A stretch of DNA of 64,000 nt from CAYHDV01 sp047619465 (GCA_047619465.1 JBLHJW010000001.1:1-64000); one strand, 5' to 3'. Shown: positions 8,776 through 18,072, counted from the stretch's first letter. Program-made: numbers and translations. Notes: generated from the letters alone by a model not told the origin.

Positions 8776-10017
8776 TGCGTTCATTCCCGCAACATACCCT
8801 GTTGTCCAGCACAGCTGAAGAGAGTATCCACCTGAGGGGCGGTTTATATTCATCAGATCTCCAGTGAAGTACAGGTTATCAAAAAGTTTTGATCTCATTG
8901 TCTTCATGTCAATTTCCTCTAGGACAACTCCACCATCTGAAACCACAGATCTGTTGTAACCCATAAGTCCTTGAATGTTTACTGGCATAGCCTTTAGAAA
9001 GTGGACTATCAACTTTCTCTCTTCTTTTGTAATTGAATGAACTTTTTTATCTGTATCAAAACCAAGCTCGCCTATAGTTGCCTCAGCAAGTCCTTCTGGA
9101 GCAATTTCTAAATAGACATTTTTAAAATCTTTATTTTTATTATCATCAAAAATCTTTGTAATTCTCTTCTCCAATGAAGGAAATTCTGTATCTGGGAAAG
9201 CATCAATACGAGCTGTGACACGTGACCATTCCAGAAGCTCTTTAACCTCTGAAGATGAATTAAGGATTAACGGACCAGAGAGTCCAAAATGTGTGAAAAG
9301 AACCTTTCCTGTTTTAGAAAACATTTTCTTTTCGTCTGCATAGAAAGAGATGTTCATAAAAGACAATGAGGTTCCAGAAAGTTCCTTCACCCATGAAGTG
9401 TCAGACTCTAGTGGGACAATATTGGGAGTTGGGTTCTTTGTTGTGTGGCCCATTTTTGCAAGCCACTTGAAACCGTCTCCTGTAGAACCAGTCTCAGGGT
9501 GAGATGAACCACCAGTGGCAAAAATGTACGAGTCTGCTGTGAATTCTGTATCCTTACTCTGAACAGATATAACTTTTCCGTGTCTTGCTTTTACTTTTAT
9601 TACTCCATGACTTTTCAGAACAGAGACGTTCTGGCTGTGTATAAATTTCTCCATAACTTTGTATACATCAAAAGCTCTTTGAGTTTTTGGAAACGCACGT
9701 TTACGAGCTTCTACAACCAAAGGAAGCCCTCGACTTTCAAAAAACTTGAAGGTGTCCTCTACACCAAATTGAGAGAATGAAGAATAAAGAAACTTCTCTG
9801 CCTTACTATAGTGCTTTAGAAGCGTTCGCTCATCGTACTCAGCATTTGTTATATTGCATCTTCCACCTCCAGTGATTTTTAGTTTCTTACCGAGCTCTCT
9901 ATTTTTCTCTAATATCAAAACACGCTTTCCCCGTTCAGCCGCAACACCAGCCGCCATTAAACCGCTGGAACCACCGCCAACCACAATCACGTCGTAATGT
10001 GTAGAATACTTTTGCAT
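8773..10017 (-). CDS. HI0933-family (YhiN-like) FAD-dependent flavoprotein
   Basis: This 414-residue protein opens with a Rossmann FAD-binding motif, VIVVGGGSSGLMAA near residues 10-23. The family signature GKKLKITGGGRCNITN follows, and a second FAD motif, NLYFTGDLMNINRPSGGY, lies near the C-terminus. This order defines the HI0933/YhiN group, whose substrate is not established. The gene follows typA by 33 nt on the same strand and probably shares its transcript. A hairpin over the stop codon ends the unit. Confidence 0.9.
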   Translation of the reverse strand: MQKYSTHYDVIVVGGGSSGLMAAGVAAERGKRVLILEKNRELGKKLKITGGGRCNITNAEYDERTLLKHYSKAEKFLYSSFSQFGVEDTFKFFESRGLPLVVEARKRAFPKTQRAFDVYKVMEKFIHSQNVSVLKSHGVIKVKARHGKVISVQSKDTEFTADSYIFATGGSSHPETGSTGDGFKWLAKMGHTTKNPTPNIVPLESDTSWVKELSGTSLSFMNISFYADEKKMFSKTGKVLFTHFGLSGPLILNSSSEVKELLEWSRVTARIDAFPDTEFPSLEKRITKIFDDNKNKDFKNVYLEIAPEGLAEATIGELGFDTDKKVHSITKEERKLIVHFLKAMPVNIQGLMGYNRSVVSDGGVVLEEIDMKTMRSKLFDNLYFTGDLMNINRPSGGYSLQLCWTTGYVAGMNA

Positions 10018-10050
10018 GTTTTTGTTATAAATTATAAAAAAGAAATAGAT

Positions 10051-11832
10051 CTATGCTTTTTTCTTTTTTCTATCCCCTTCTTTTAGAAATTGCTTGCGCA
10101 ATCTAATTGCATCTGGTGTAACCTCTAGATACTCATCTTCTCGCATCACTCCTAGAGCTCTCTCTAAGGTTAGATCTGCTGCTGGAATTAGCTTGATTTG
10201 CTCATCATTACCAGAAGACCGCATGTTTGTAAGTTGTTTTCCCTTTGTTGGGTTAACAGACATGTCTTCTCCTTTTACAGTGTAGCCAATAACCATTCCT
10301 TCATATATTTCTGCGTTTTGAGAAATATATAGAACACCTCTATCTTGCAATGTTGCAATAGAGAAACCAAGAGCCTTTCCTGTGGCCATAGAAATCATAG
10401 AACCAAATTCTGTTTTCTTTATCACTCCTGCGTATGGCTGAAAACTTGAGAACACGGTGGTAAGAATTCCTTCTCCTTTTGTGTCTACAATAAACTCATT
10501 TCGATACCCTAGAAGCCCCCTAGTTGGAATATCAAACACCAATCGAGTCTGGCCATTCTTTGTTTCCATGCTAGACATAACACCTCTTCGGTTTCCAAGT
10601 TTCTCAATAATAGATCCAGAGAACTCTTCAGGAACAAGGATTGTTGCTTCTTCGTAGGGCTCGCTCTTTACTCCATCTACATCTTTTACAATAACCTTTG
10701 GAGATGACACGGCCAACTCAAAGCCTTCTCTTCGCATATTTTCAATAAGAATAGCTAGGTGGAGTTCACCTCGTCCGAATATTTGAAATTTAGCTTGATC
10801 TGAAAAGTCCACTTTTAGACCTACATTGATCTCAAGCTCTTTCTCGAGTCTCTCTCGAATCTGTCGTGAAGTAAGTAGTTTTCCAACTTTTCCAGCAAAT
10901 GGAGAGTCGTTAATAAACATAAAGATAGATATTGTTGGCTCGTCAATTGCAATAGCTGGCATAGCAGTTCCTGCTTCATCCATAAGCATTGTGTGTCCAA
11001 TGTAAATTTCTGGAATACCAGAGAACATCACAATATCTCCAGATACAGCCTCGTCAACTTCTTTTCTAGTTAGTCCTTCAAAAGTAAATAGTTTTGCAAT
11101 CTTACCTTTGAAAGTTTTCCCTTCTGAGTCTTTGATAGTCATTACCTCTCCTTTTTTTAGGATACCTTCGTACACTCGGCATATTCCGAGCCTTCCTAGG
11201 AAGTTATCATATCCTAGGTTGAACACTTGAGCTTTCAGAGATTTCTCACTCGCACTCGCTGGAATAGCTTCTACTTCTTCTAGAACCAAATCCAAAATAG
11301 GGTCAAGATTTTCCATCTTCACATCCATGCTTCGAGAAGCAACTCCATCTTTACCAATAGCAAAAACAGTTTTGAAGTCCAACTGTTCTTCAGTCGCACC
11401 AAGCTCAAAGAAGAGTTCGTATACTGCATTTTCTGCCCACTTCACATCAGCTGCGGGTTTATCAATTTTATTTAAAATAAGAATAGGTTTTAGTCCAAGT
11501 TCAAGAGATTTCTTCAAAACAAACTTTGTCTGAGGCATTGGCCCCTCAGCAGCATCTACAACAAGAAGTACTGAGTCTACAGAACGAAGAACTCGCTCCA
11601 CCTCCGAACCAAAGTCAGCATGGCCTGGAGTGTCCAGAATATTGATCTTTGTACCTTTATATAGGACTGAAGTATTCTTGGCGTAGATAGTAATTCCACG
11701 CTCTTTTTCTAGATCGTTTGAATCCATAGATACACCCTTTTCAACCATTCCTGTCTGGTCCAAAAAAGCATCTGTAAGAGTTGTCTTACCGTGGTCTACG
11801 TGAGCTATAATTGCAATGTTTCGAATTTCCAT
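10051..11832 (-). CDS. typA: TypA/BipA ribosome-associated GTPase
   Basis: This 593-residue translational GTPase has G1 AHVDHGKT near residue 10, switch II DTPGHADF, and G4 NKID. It has the full length of TypA (about 600), including the C-terminal domain specific to the family. TypA binds the 70S ribosome and assists assembly, mainly under stress. The start at 11832 has no Shine-Dalgarno sequence. The 5' leader resembles that of the TPR gene at 29.9 kb and can fold so that a stem ends near the start codon. The HI0933-family gene lies downstream on the same strand. Confidence 0.96.
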   Translation of the reverse strand: MEIRNIAIIAHVDHGKTTLTDAFLDQTGMVEKGVSMDSNDLEKERGITIYAKNTSVLYKGTKINILDTPGHADFGSEVERVLRSVDSVLLVVDAAEGPMPQTKFVLKKSLELGLKPILILNKIDKPAADVKWAENAVYELFFELGATEEQLDFKTVFAIGKDGVASRSMDVKMENLDPILDLVLEEVEAIPASASEKSLKAQVFNLGYDNFLGRLGICRVYEGILKKGEVMTIKDSEGKTFKGKIAKLFTFEGLTRKEVDEAVSGDIVMFSGIPEIYIGHTMLMDEAGTAMPAIAIDEPTISIFMFINDSPFAGKVGKLLTSRQIRERLEKELEINVGLKVDFSDQAKFQIFGRGELHLAILIENMRREGFELAVSSPKVIVKDVDGVKSEPYEEATILVPEEFSGSIIEKLGNRRGVMSSMETKNGQTRLVFDIPTRGLLGYRNEFIVDTKGEGILTTVFSSFQPYAGVIKKTEFGSMISMATGKALGFSIATLQDRGVLYISQNAEIYEGMVIGYTVKGEDMSVNPTKGKQLTNMRSSGNDEQIKLIPAADLTLERALGVMREDEYLEVTPDAIRLRKQFLKEGDRKKKKA

Positions 11833-11940
11833 AATTTCTAGTGAGAACTAATGGGAAGCTCGCTTGCATATTATTCGAAAGACGAAATTATATGAGACGA
11901 GACACCTACCGAGCGCTCTTATAAATATTTAAATAAGTAA
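11833..11940 (-). promoter_or_regulatory. Structured 5' leader of typA, shared type with the 29.9-kb leader
   Basis: On the minus strand the leader begins near TATTTATAAGAGCGCTCG and ends CACTAGAAATT just before the ATG. A GCTCG/CGAGC pair can close a stem around the middle. The same ordered blocks occur before the TPR gene start at 29913. The remaining stretch to 12032 shows no gene. Whether this is regulatory or a mobile fragment is not decided. Confidence 0.45.
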
Positions 11941-12032
11941 TGTTTTGATAATAATTGGACTAAAAAAGTGCCCATTTCTGGACACCGCCATAGAAAATAG
12001 GATAGCACAAGAGCACCAAAAAAGCTATGGAA

Positions 12033-12061
12033 TTGACTTAAGACAGAGGATGGGTTAGATT
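12033..12061 (+). promoter_or_regulatory. Sigma70-type promoter for the BtpA-like gene
   Basis: TTGACT at 12033-12038, a 17-nt spacer, and TAGATT at 12056-12061. Transcription would start near 12067, which excludes the upstream TTG start at 12061 and supports the ATG at 12085. Confidence 0.6.
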
Positions 12062-12084
12062 TGAATAAAATAAAGCCCAGAACA

Positions 12085-12795
12085 ATGACTAATAAAATAC
12101 TACTCAAAAAGAGATTCTTTGTAGTAATTCACACTCTCACGAACGGCCTTGACCATGCAGTAAAAGAAACCAAGGTGGCAAAAGAAAATGGAGCTGACGG
12201 AGTATTTCTTATCCATGACTATGAAAAGGGGAAATCCAAGATGGCAACAACCGATGACCAGCTTAGATATGTAGCAGCTTTAAAAAAGATATTTCCTGAT
12301 TTTATGATTGGAGTAAATTTTCTTAAAAATCCAGCCTTCTTTGCAGATAAAGTCTATCAACTCAACCCAAGTCTAATACAAGAAGATGGCTTATCTGTAC
12401 TCAAATTAAACAGAAAAGATTTACCACAAACGGAGTTCTTCTGTGGTGTAGCATTCAAGTATTCAAATAATGTAAACCTAACCGGAGAAAAATTGAAAAC
12501 GCACTGTGACCAAATTGCACAGGACTCAGACGTTCCAACAACAAGTGGAGATGCTACAGGAAGTTCCGCCAATTTAGAAAAAATTAGAGAAATAAGACAC
12601 TATCTTCCTCCAGAGAAAAGACTCGGCTTGGCAAGTGGAGTTACAGAGGAAAACATACACTCCTATCTTAAGGCTGGGGTTACTGACTTTTTGGTTGCAA
12701 CATCATTAATTCATCATGTTGATGAAAATGATTTTGACATATTGGACCCACTAAAGGTTTCAAAATTATCTGAGATTATACACTCGTACAATTAA
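12085..12795 (+). CDS. BtpA-like TIM-barrel protein
   Basis: This 236-residue protein looks like a beta/alpha barrel. The block TSGDATGSSANLEKIREI and the later LGLASGVTEENIHSYL plus FLVATSLI match the C-terminal phosphate-binding half of the BtpA/SgcQ family. BtpA is known as a photosystem I assembly factor in cyanobacteria, but most relatives outside them have no assigned reaction, so the photosynthetic role should not be carried over. The ATG at 12085 is preferred over TTG at 12061 because a promoter ends at 12061. The gene is monocistronic, between its own promoter and terminator. Confidence 0.75.
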   Translation: MTNKILLKKRFFVVIHTLTNGLDHAVKETKVAKENGADGVFLIHDYEKGKSKMATTDDQLRYVAALKKIFPDFMIGVNFLKNPAFFADKVYQLNPSLIQEDGLSVLKLNRKDLPQTEFFCGVAFKYSNNVNLTGEKLKTHCDQIAQDSDVPTTSGDATGSSANLEKIREIRHYLPPEKRLGLASGVTEENIHSYLKAGVTDFLVATSLIHHVDENDFDILDPLKVSKLSEIIHSYN

Positions 12796-12800
12796 TAAAA

Positions 12801-12829
12801 TACCCGCCTAGGCGGGTATTTTTATTTTT
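12801..12829 (+). terminator. Bidirectional terminator between the BtpA-like gene and htpX
   Basis: TACCCGCC-TA-GGCGGGTA with T-runs on both sides, placed between convergent genes; the 3' tail overlaps the end of htpX. Confidence 0.88.
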
Positions 12830-13697
12830 GTCGCAGCCTCTTAATCCTCTCCTCTACAGGAGGGTGTGTAGCGAACAAACTTTTCTTCTTTCCAAATGGG
12901 TTTGAGATGAACAAGTGGGCAGTTGCCTTGCTTGTCTTCTTCATCTTGCCACCGTGTTCTGATATCTTCTCAAGAGCGCTTGCAAGGCCTTCTGGATATC
13001 GTGTTAGAAGTGACCCTGTAGCATCTGCTAAGTATTCCCTTTTTCGTGAAATGGCCATCTTTATAAGCATTGCAACAATAGGAGAAAGCACCATCAATAC
13101 TATCCCAATAATCATAATAGCCGACCCTCCTTTTCCATTACCATCTCTACTCCGTCCCCCACCCCAAAACATACTTCTAAGAAATATATCAGAAGCTAGC
13201 GCAAGAAATCCTACAAGCACTACGACCACGGTCATTACTAGAACATCTCTGTTTCCTATGTGAGACATCTCATGAGCGAGCACCCCCTCGAGCTCATTTT
13301 TCTCTAGCAAGCCCAAAAGTCCTGTCGTTACAGCTATCGCTGAGTGCTCTGGATCACGGCCTGTTGCAAAAGCGTTTGGTGCAGCGTCTTCTATTATATA
13401 CACCTTGGGATTTGGCAGCCCAGCAGTTATTGCTAGGTTTTCAGTGAGAGTATATAGATCGAAGTATTTTTCTCGAGAAGCTTCTTTGGCGCCCGATATT
13501 TTCAAAGCAATCTTATCTGACTTCCAGTAACTCACGCCAACTTGAACAAAGGCAATCACTACAGCGATAATCAAAATCTCTGGTGCGCCATAGTAGTATG
13601 AGAGAAAATAACCTATCCCAATAACCAAAACCAAAAAACCAGTCATTAAAAACCACGTTTTCCGTATATTTTCTGTTTGATGGGTGTATAGGGTCAT
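12822..13697 (-). CDS. htpX: HtpX-like membrane zinc metalloprotease (M48)
   Basis: This 291-residue M48 protease has two N-terminal membrane segments (about residues 15-55), the zinc motif HEMSH at 142-146, two further membrane segments near 155-215, and the third ligand in REYLADATG. This is the standard HtpX layout. HtpX removes damaged membrane proteins. The gene is in a lemA-cupin-htpX cluster, a common pairing of LemA and HtpX. Its ATG overlaps the intended stop of the broken cupin gene by four bases (ATGA), suggesting translational coupling. Confidence 0.94.
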   Translation of the reverse strand: MTLYTHQTENIRKTWFLMTGFLVLVIGIGYFLSYYYGAPEILIIAVVIAFVQVGVSYWKSDKIALKISGAKEASREKYFDLYTLTENLAITAGLPNPKVYIIEDAAPNAFATGRDPEHSAIAVTTGLLGLLEKNELEGVLAHEMSHIGNRDVLVMTVVVVLVGFLALASDIFLRSMFWGGGRSRDGNGKGGSAIMIIGIVLMVLSPIVAMLIKMAISRKREYLADATGSLLTRYPEGLASALEKISEHGGKMKKTSKATAHLFISNPFGKKKSLFATHPPVEERIKRLRQK

Positions 13698-13957
13698 GTT
13701 ATATATATTCCTAGCCAGGTTGTCTCAATCTTCGTATCCACCACTTGATGAGGTGTGTTTTTAGCAAAAAAAAATAGAGTCTCCATTCTTCAGTTCGTTG
13801 TTCTTTTCACCGACAATTATTGTTGACTCTCCCTTAATTAAATAAACCCACTCATCATTTTGACTACTAAAAACCTTACTTGAAAAACCCTTCGAAGACG
13901 TAATCCTTTTTACTTTCAACTTATCATTTTTGAAGAGTTATTCAAACTTCTCCACAT
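13694..13957 (-). pseudogene. Small cupin-domain gene broken by two homopolymer indels
   Basis: Between lemA and htpX the minus strand encodes about 87 residues of a cupin in three pieces. It starts at ATG 13957, three nt after the lemA stop. The frame breaks at a five-A run (13927-13931), where one more A would restore it. It breaks again at a nine-T run (13766-13774), where one fewer T would restore it. Corrected, it reads through a typical cupin core (NDEWVYLIKGESTIIVG, then NGDSIFF, then TPHQVV) to TTWLGIYIT and a TGA overlapping the htpX ATG. The two shifts cancel, so the ends remain in phase. It is either a fresh pseudogene or two assembly errors. Confidence 0.75.
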
Positions 13958-13960
13958 GGA

Positions 13961-14545
13961 TTAGAACTCCACATTCACATTTTCTCTTTGTTCTTGATTG
14001 TCTTCTAGGTCGAAGAACTCTCGTTTTGCAAAGCTAAACATTCCAGCAATTATATTTGACGGGAACATTTCGATTTTCATATTTAGATCTCGTACATTTG
14101 CATTATAGAAACGCCTAGATGCTTGAATCTTGTTTTCTGTATCTGATAGCTCTCTTTGAAGTTCTTTGAAGTTGTCGTTCGCCTTTAGGTCTGGATAGTT
14201 TTCAGAGATCGCTAGAAGTTTCCCAAGTGACTGAGTTAGACCGGCTTCAGCTCCTGCCATGGCTTTCATTGCTTCTGGTGTCATGTCTCCTACCTCTACA
14301 TGCATTTGTGTGGCTGCGGCTCGCGCCTCTGTAACCTTTGTAAATACTCCCTCCTCATGAGCGGCGTAACCTTTTACAGTGTTTATAAGATTTGGAATCA
14401 AATCATACCGACGCTTTAGTTGGACGTCTATATCTGCCCAAGCCTCTTCAGCTCGAGTTCTTAGCCTTACAAAGCTGTTATATCCCCCAACAAACCAAAG
14501 GACTCCAATAAAAACAATAGCAACAATAATATATAAAATAGTCAT
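13961..14545 (-). CDS. lemA: LemA family membrane-anchored protein
   Basis: This 194-residue protein has one N-terminal membrane helix (residues 3-20) followed by the LemA signature RAEEAWADIDVQLKRRYDLIPN at about 31-52. A long helical domain and NANVRDLNMKIEMFPSNIIA near the C-terminus complete the family pattern. LemA proteins form a helical bundle outside or at the membrane; the function is not firmly known, but the gene is often beside htpX, as here. No Shine-Dalgarno sequence precedes the start. Confidence 0.94.
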   Translation of the reverse strand: MTILYIIVAIVFIGVLWFVGGYNSFVRLRTRAEEAWADIDVQLKRRYDLIPNLINTVKGYAAHEEGVFTKVTEARAAATQMHVEVGDMTPEAMKAMAGAEAGLTQSLGKLLAISENYPDLKANDNFKELQRELSDTENKIQASRRFYNANVRDLNMKIEMFPSNIIAGMFSFAKREFFDLEDNQEQRENVNVEF

Positions 14546-14605
14546 AGTTTTAGTTAATTAGATTTAATAGCAATACATACATTATATTATGATATAGGGT
14601 AAAAC

Positions 14606-14636
14606 AAAAGCCCTGCTGAAGGCAGGGCTTTTACAA
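14606..14636 (-). terminator. Terminator after secF
   Basis: On the minus strand GCCCTGC and GCAGGGC flank a short loop and run into TTTTGTTTT. Confidence 0.82.
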
Positions 14637-14655
14637 ATACTTAATTTAAGTAAGT

Positions 14656-15543
14656 CTAAGCCTCTTTTTTCTGAAGAACCACTAGAAGTGGACTTGCTAG
14701 GAAGATAGATGAGTATGTTCCAAAAAGCATTCCAAAGGCCAGAGTCAGAGCAAAGGTCTGGATTGATGATGGTCCAAAGAAGAACAGAGCAAGAAGAACA
14801 ATAATAGTAGAAATAGACGTATTGATTGATCTCGTTATTGTCTGCTTTAGACTGTTTCCAACAACCTCTCCAAAGTCCCCCATTTTCTTTCCTCGAAGAT
14901 TTTCACGAACTCGGTCAAACACCACAATGGTATCGTTTACAGATAGTCCAAGCACCGTAAGAAGCGCCACCACAAAGAGTGAGTCTGCTGTCGCTCCAGT
15001 AAACTGCGAAACAAGGACAAACACACCTGAGGTAAGAACTACATCATGCACAAGCGCCACAACCGCAATAAATCCATACTTCCATGAAGAAACCGGTTCT
15101 GAAACATGGCGGAAAGCATAGGCAACAAAGATTATGATTGCCAAAGCAACAATGATCAGTGCCCATGTAGCCTTTCGAGCAAGCTCCTTTCCTAGCGATG
15201 GACCAATAGATGTAAATGAGACTTCCTCTGTGATGTATTCTCCTCCAAGAGTTAAGGTTTCAAATATTTCAACACGTTCAACTTCTTTTAGGTCTCGGCT
15301 TTTTAAAAATATACCAAGATCTTCAGTAGGAAGAACAGTCACGAAGTCATATCCTTTTTCAGCAAGGGCGTCATTTATCAAAGATACATCCGGTCTTCCT
15401 TCTGGATAATTTATCTCTGCAAGAGACCCTCCTGTAAAATCAATTCCTAGATTTAATCCAAAAACTGATACAAGAACAATACCTCCAGCAACCATAAAAG
15501 CTGATAGAGAAAGAAATAGTTTTCGATACTTTATTACAAACAT
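14656..15543 (-). CDS. secF: Protein translocase subunit SecF
   Basis: This 295-residue subunit is counted from ATG 15543, four nt beyond the secD stop. The open frame extends to 15615 inside secD, but that part is not SecF-like. The first membrane helix is followed by GIDFTGGSLAEI (the SecF D-motif), a periplasmic domain, and five C-terminal helices with LLTVLGLSVNDTIVVFDRVREN. SecDF uses the proton motive force to complete protein export through SecYEG. Start spacing implies a secD-secF operon ending at the 14.6-kb terminator. Confidence 0.95.
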   Translation of the reverse strand: MFVIKYRKLFLSLSAFMVAGGIVLVSVFGLNLGIDFTGGSLAEINYPEGRPDVSLINDALAEKGYDFVTVLPTEDLGIFLKSRDLKEVERVEIFETLTLGGEYITEEVSFTSIGPSLGKELARKATWALIIVALAIIIFVAYAFRHVSEPVSSWKYGFIAVVALVHDVVLTSGVFVLVSQFTGATADSLFVVALLTVLGLSVNDTIVVFDRVRENLRGKKMGDFGEVVGNSLKQTITRSINTSISTIIVLLALFFFGPSSIQTFALTLAFGMLFGTYSSIFLASPLLVVLQKKEA

Positions 15544-15547
15544 ATAA

Positions 15548-16879
15548 TTATTTATTAAATCCTGTTCCGAATAATAGCCGACGAATTTTTCCATCTCGAG
15601 TGCTTGTGAAAGCATATAGAAGGAACCGAGTGATGGTAATAGCTGAAATCATGCTCACAAGAACTCCAAGACCGAAGGTCAAGGCAAATCCCTTTATAAG
15701 AGAAGAACCGAACCAGAACAGAATAACTGCAGTGATAAGGCTTGAGACATTTGAATCTCGAATAGAAAGCCAGGCTCTAGAGAAACCTTCTTTTAGTCCA
15801 TCAAATGTAGATCTTCCTCCTTTTATTTCCTCCTTCATTCTTTCAAAGATTAGAATATTGGCATCCACGGCTATTCCAAGGGAGATTATAAACCCAGCTA
15901 TTCCGGCAGCGGTAAGTGTTACAGGGACAAGTTTAAATAATGCGAACATGATAGCCATATAGAATCCAAGAGCAACTATTGCAATAACTCCTGGCAATCG
16001 ATACCAGAGGATAAACAATACCGAAAGAATCAAGAATCCTACCATTCCAGCAAACAATCCCGCGTCGATAGCATCTGATCCAAGCGTAGCTCCGATAGTC
16101 TGAGTTGAAATAAGCTCAATAGGAACAGGTAGAGCTCCAGAGTTTAATCGTCCTACAAGTTGCTTTGCTTCATCTGGTGTGAAGTTACCAGTGATTGTAG
16201 CTTGACCACCTGAGATAGAACTCTGAATTACAGGAGTTGAAATAGGTGCTCCATCAAGGAAGATCGCTAGAATCTCCCCAATGTTGTCTCCTGTTATTTC
16301 TTCAAACATGTCACCTCCTTCTTTATTGAATTGAAGTGCAATAATTGGTTGCCCACCAAGACCTCCTTGCCCACCGCCAGACTGAGTAAACTCAAGGCTA
16401 GCTCTATCAAGATACTTACCAGTAAGACCAGTACTTGTGTAGTACCCTTCAAGGTCTAGGGGGTCTTCTGCTCCAGAAGAAGCCAATTTAAATTCTAGTA
16501 GAGGGGTTTGTCCAATCATCTCCACAGCTTGGTTGATATCAGTCACCCCAGGCAGGTCAACAACAAGTCTATTTTCATTAAGACCAGCGATTGTTACCTC
16601 TTGTGTCTGAACTTTAGTCTCTGCTACCCCAAAAAGGTTAACTCTTCGCTCTATAACATCACGAAGTGATTCCATAGAGTCCTTTATTTCAGATTCTGGG
16701 ATCTCTGCTACATCAGCCTTGTAAACCAAGTGAGTACCACCAGACAAGTCTAATCCTAGTTTAAAATCGAGCTTTCCGCTCGCATTAGCGTTTAATCCTG
16801 ATTCGCTACTATATACAAAAAATGCTACTGCTAATCCAGCGATCAGAATCAAAAATGCTATCAATCTGCGTTTAATCAT
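15548..16879 (-). CDS. secD: Protein translocase subunit SecD
   Basis: This 443-residue subunit is shorter than E. coli SecD (615). It has one N-terminal helix, LGLDLSGGTHLVYK near residues 42-55 (the D1 motif), a periplasmic region with a P1-like fold, and five C-terminal helices containing GIAVDANILIFERMKEE. It partners SecF encoded directly downstream. The short form lacking the extra periplasmic insert is common outside proteobacteria. The upstream region is shared with a divergent membrane-protein gene. Confidence 0.95.
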   Translation of the reverse strand: MIKRRLIAFLILIAGLAVAFFVYSSESGLNANASGKLDFKLGLDLSGGTHLVYKADVAEIPESEIKDSMESLRDVIERRVNLFGVAETKVQTQEVTIAGLNENRLVVDLPGVTDINQAVEMIGQTPLLEFKLASSGAEDPLDLEGYYTSTGLTGKYLDRASLEFTQSGGGQGGLGGQPIIALQFNKEGGDMFEEITGDNIGEILAIFLDGAPISTPVIQSSISGGQATITGNFTPDEAKQLVGRLNSGALPVPIELISTQTIGATLGSDAIDAGLFAGMVGFLILSVLFILWYRLPGVIAIVALGFYMAIMFALFKLVPVTLTAAGIAGFIISLGIAVDANILIFERMKEEIKGGRSTFDGLKEGFSRAWLSIRDSNVSSLITAVILFWFGSSLIKGFALTFGLGVLVSMISAITITRFLLYAFTSTRDGKIRRLLFGTGFNK

Positions 16880-16979
16880 TGGTACATAGTACTCTTTTTG
16901 AAGGTAAATTGAAAGATATTGACAGAAAGCAAAAAACCTTTATATTCCAACGATTTTATAGTGTTTACGAGTAAAAGAC

Positions 16980-17009
16980 TTGACAAGATTGATATAATAG
17001 TGATATAAT
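16980..17009 (+). promoter_or_regulatory. Consensus sigma70 promoter
   Basis: A perfect TTGACA (16980-16985), an 18-nt spacer and a perfect TATAAT (17004-17009). The transcript would begin near 17016 and give a 33-nt leader before the ATG at 17049. Confidence 0.85.
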
Positions 17010-17048
17010 ATATATAACTAATAAGTACAAAAAAAACACAATCAAAAA

Positions 17049-17486
17049 ATGAGAACTACACTTGCACTCTTAATCACAGCATCTTTCCTAATGTTCCTTG
17101 TTGCATTCTTAGCACGTACTATAACAGAAGATGTTTTGGAGCCAGCATCCTTATTGACGACCTTAACATTCTCAATAGGAGTAAAGGGGGTCGCCATTAC
17201 GGTAATGCTTGGATATGCCTCTTTGTTGATACAAGACTTGCCCAATAACACCACTGAAAAGTCAGGTATAGACAAAGTTTCCAGCGTATTTTTTAAAGGA
17301 ACACTTGCTCTGTTATTTTTAATTATGTTCTCTATCCTCTTTACGATGGAGATACTGGGTCTGGCTAATCCGATTGAATATATGCAAGAGAATTTTTCCC
17401 ATGCATTAATTTGGTTTATTCTTGGGCTTGGCATATCGATTTTCCTTTCAAAAAAGAATAGGATCAACAAGATCGCCTTTTCTTAA
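17049..17486 (+). CDS. Four-helix membrane protein of unknown function
   Basis: This 145-residue protein has hydrophobic segments at about 3-22, 34-65, 85-108 and 120-137, and a short basic C-terminus. I do not recognise the family. It has its own consensus promoter and a strong terminator, so it is a dedicated and probably well transcribed unit. The next gene downstream has the same arrangement and an almost identical terminator, suggesting similar regulation. Confidence 0.7.
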   Translation: MRTTLALLITASFLMFLVAFLARTITEDVLEPASLLTTLTFSIGVKGVAITVMLGYASLLIQDLPNNTTEKSGIDKVSSVFFKGTLALLFLIMFSILFTMEILGLANPIEYMQENFSHALIWFILGLGISIFLSKKNRINKIAFS

Positions 17487-17493
17487 TTAAACT

Positions 17494-17522
17494 AAAGCCC
17501 CGCCGTTTGGCGGGGCTTTCTT
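17494..17522 (+). terminator. Terminator of the 17049 gene
   Basis: GCCCCGCC-GTTT-GGCGGGGC followed by TTTCTTG. It is nearly identical to the terminator at 18090. Confidence 0.88.
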
Positions 17523-17540
17523 GTTTATCTATTTCAATCA

Positions 17541-17569
17541 TTGACAAATACTGTAAATCATGATAGTGT
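17541..17569 (+). promoter_or_regulatory. Probable promoter of the 17605 gene
   Basis: Perfect TTGACA at 17541-17546, a 17-nt spacer, and a weak -10 TAGTGT at 17564-17569. Confidence 0.5.
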
Positions 17570-17604
17570 ATAAGCAACATAAACAGTACAAAAAACTATA
17601 AAAC

Positions 17605-18072
17605 ATGAAAAAGAATTTTGTAGATTGCCTCATTGGATCACTATTTACATCCATTATTGCTAGTTTAATAATGGTGGGAGGAGTAGTTTATTTCCTAAAT
17701 GGAGTAATACCTTGGTTTGGAATGAGTGTAGTGTTAGGTGTAGTATTTTCCGCCTCTTTGATTGCTCTGGGCATAACCCTTCCAATAATTTTTAAAAGGA
17801 TGGATGGTTCTACGTTCACAATTAAAAATGAAATGAACTTTACAGACTTGATAAGCAAAGGAACGAAGCTAGTTCTTGCTGGGGTGATTCCAAGCGAGGG
17901 ATTAAAGGTGCAGGAAAAAGTTCTCTTCAGGATTGAAGGAAAGGACAATACTCTGTTTTTTTTCAGATCTCCAGACACTTTTACACTGGCAGGTGTTCAA
18001 CCTGGAGCAAGGTTTAGATTGGAGATGAAACCTAAAGGAGGTTACACTGCTCATATTGAAGGAGAAGAATAA
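17605..18072 (+). CDS. Two-helix membrane protein with a soluble C-terminal domain
   Basis: This 155-residue protein has membrane segments at about 8-32 and 38-62 and then an 85-residue beta-rich soluble domain. The layout resembles the NfeD/OB-type membrane proteins only in general shape, and I do not assign it. It has its own promoter and a terminator nearly identical to that of the previous gene. Function unknown. Confidence 0.68.
   Translation: MKKNFVDCLIGSLFTSIIASLIMVGGVVYFLNGVIPWFGMSVVLGVVFSASLIALGITLPIIFKRMDGSTFTIKNEMNFTDLISKGTKLVLAGVIPSEGLKVQEKVLFRIEGKDNTLFFFRSPDTFTLAGVQPGARFRLEMKPKGGYTAHIEGEE

Noticed and set aside
11919..12107. A 62-codon minus-strand frame between typA and the BtpA-like gene
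   Set aside because: It overlaps the promoter and start of the + strand gene and has no family or spacing support; its hydrophobic look comes from AT-rich sequence.
15544..15615. An upstream extension of secF
   Set aside because: The extension lies inside secD and is not SecF-like; ATG 15543 matches the family start.
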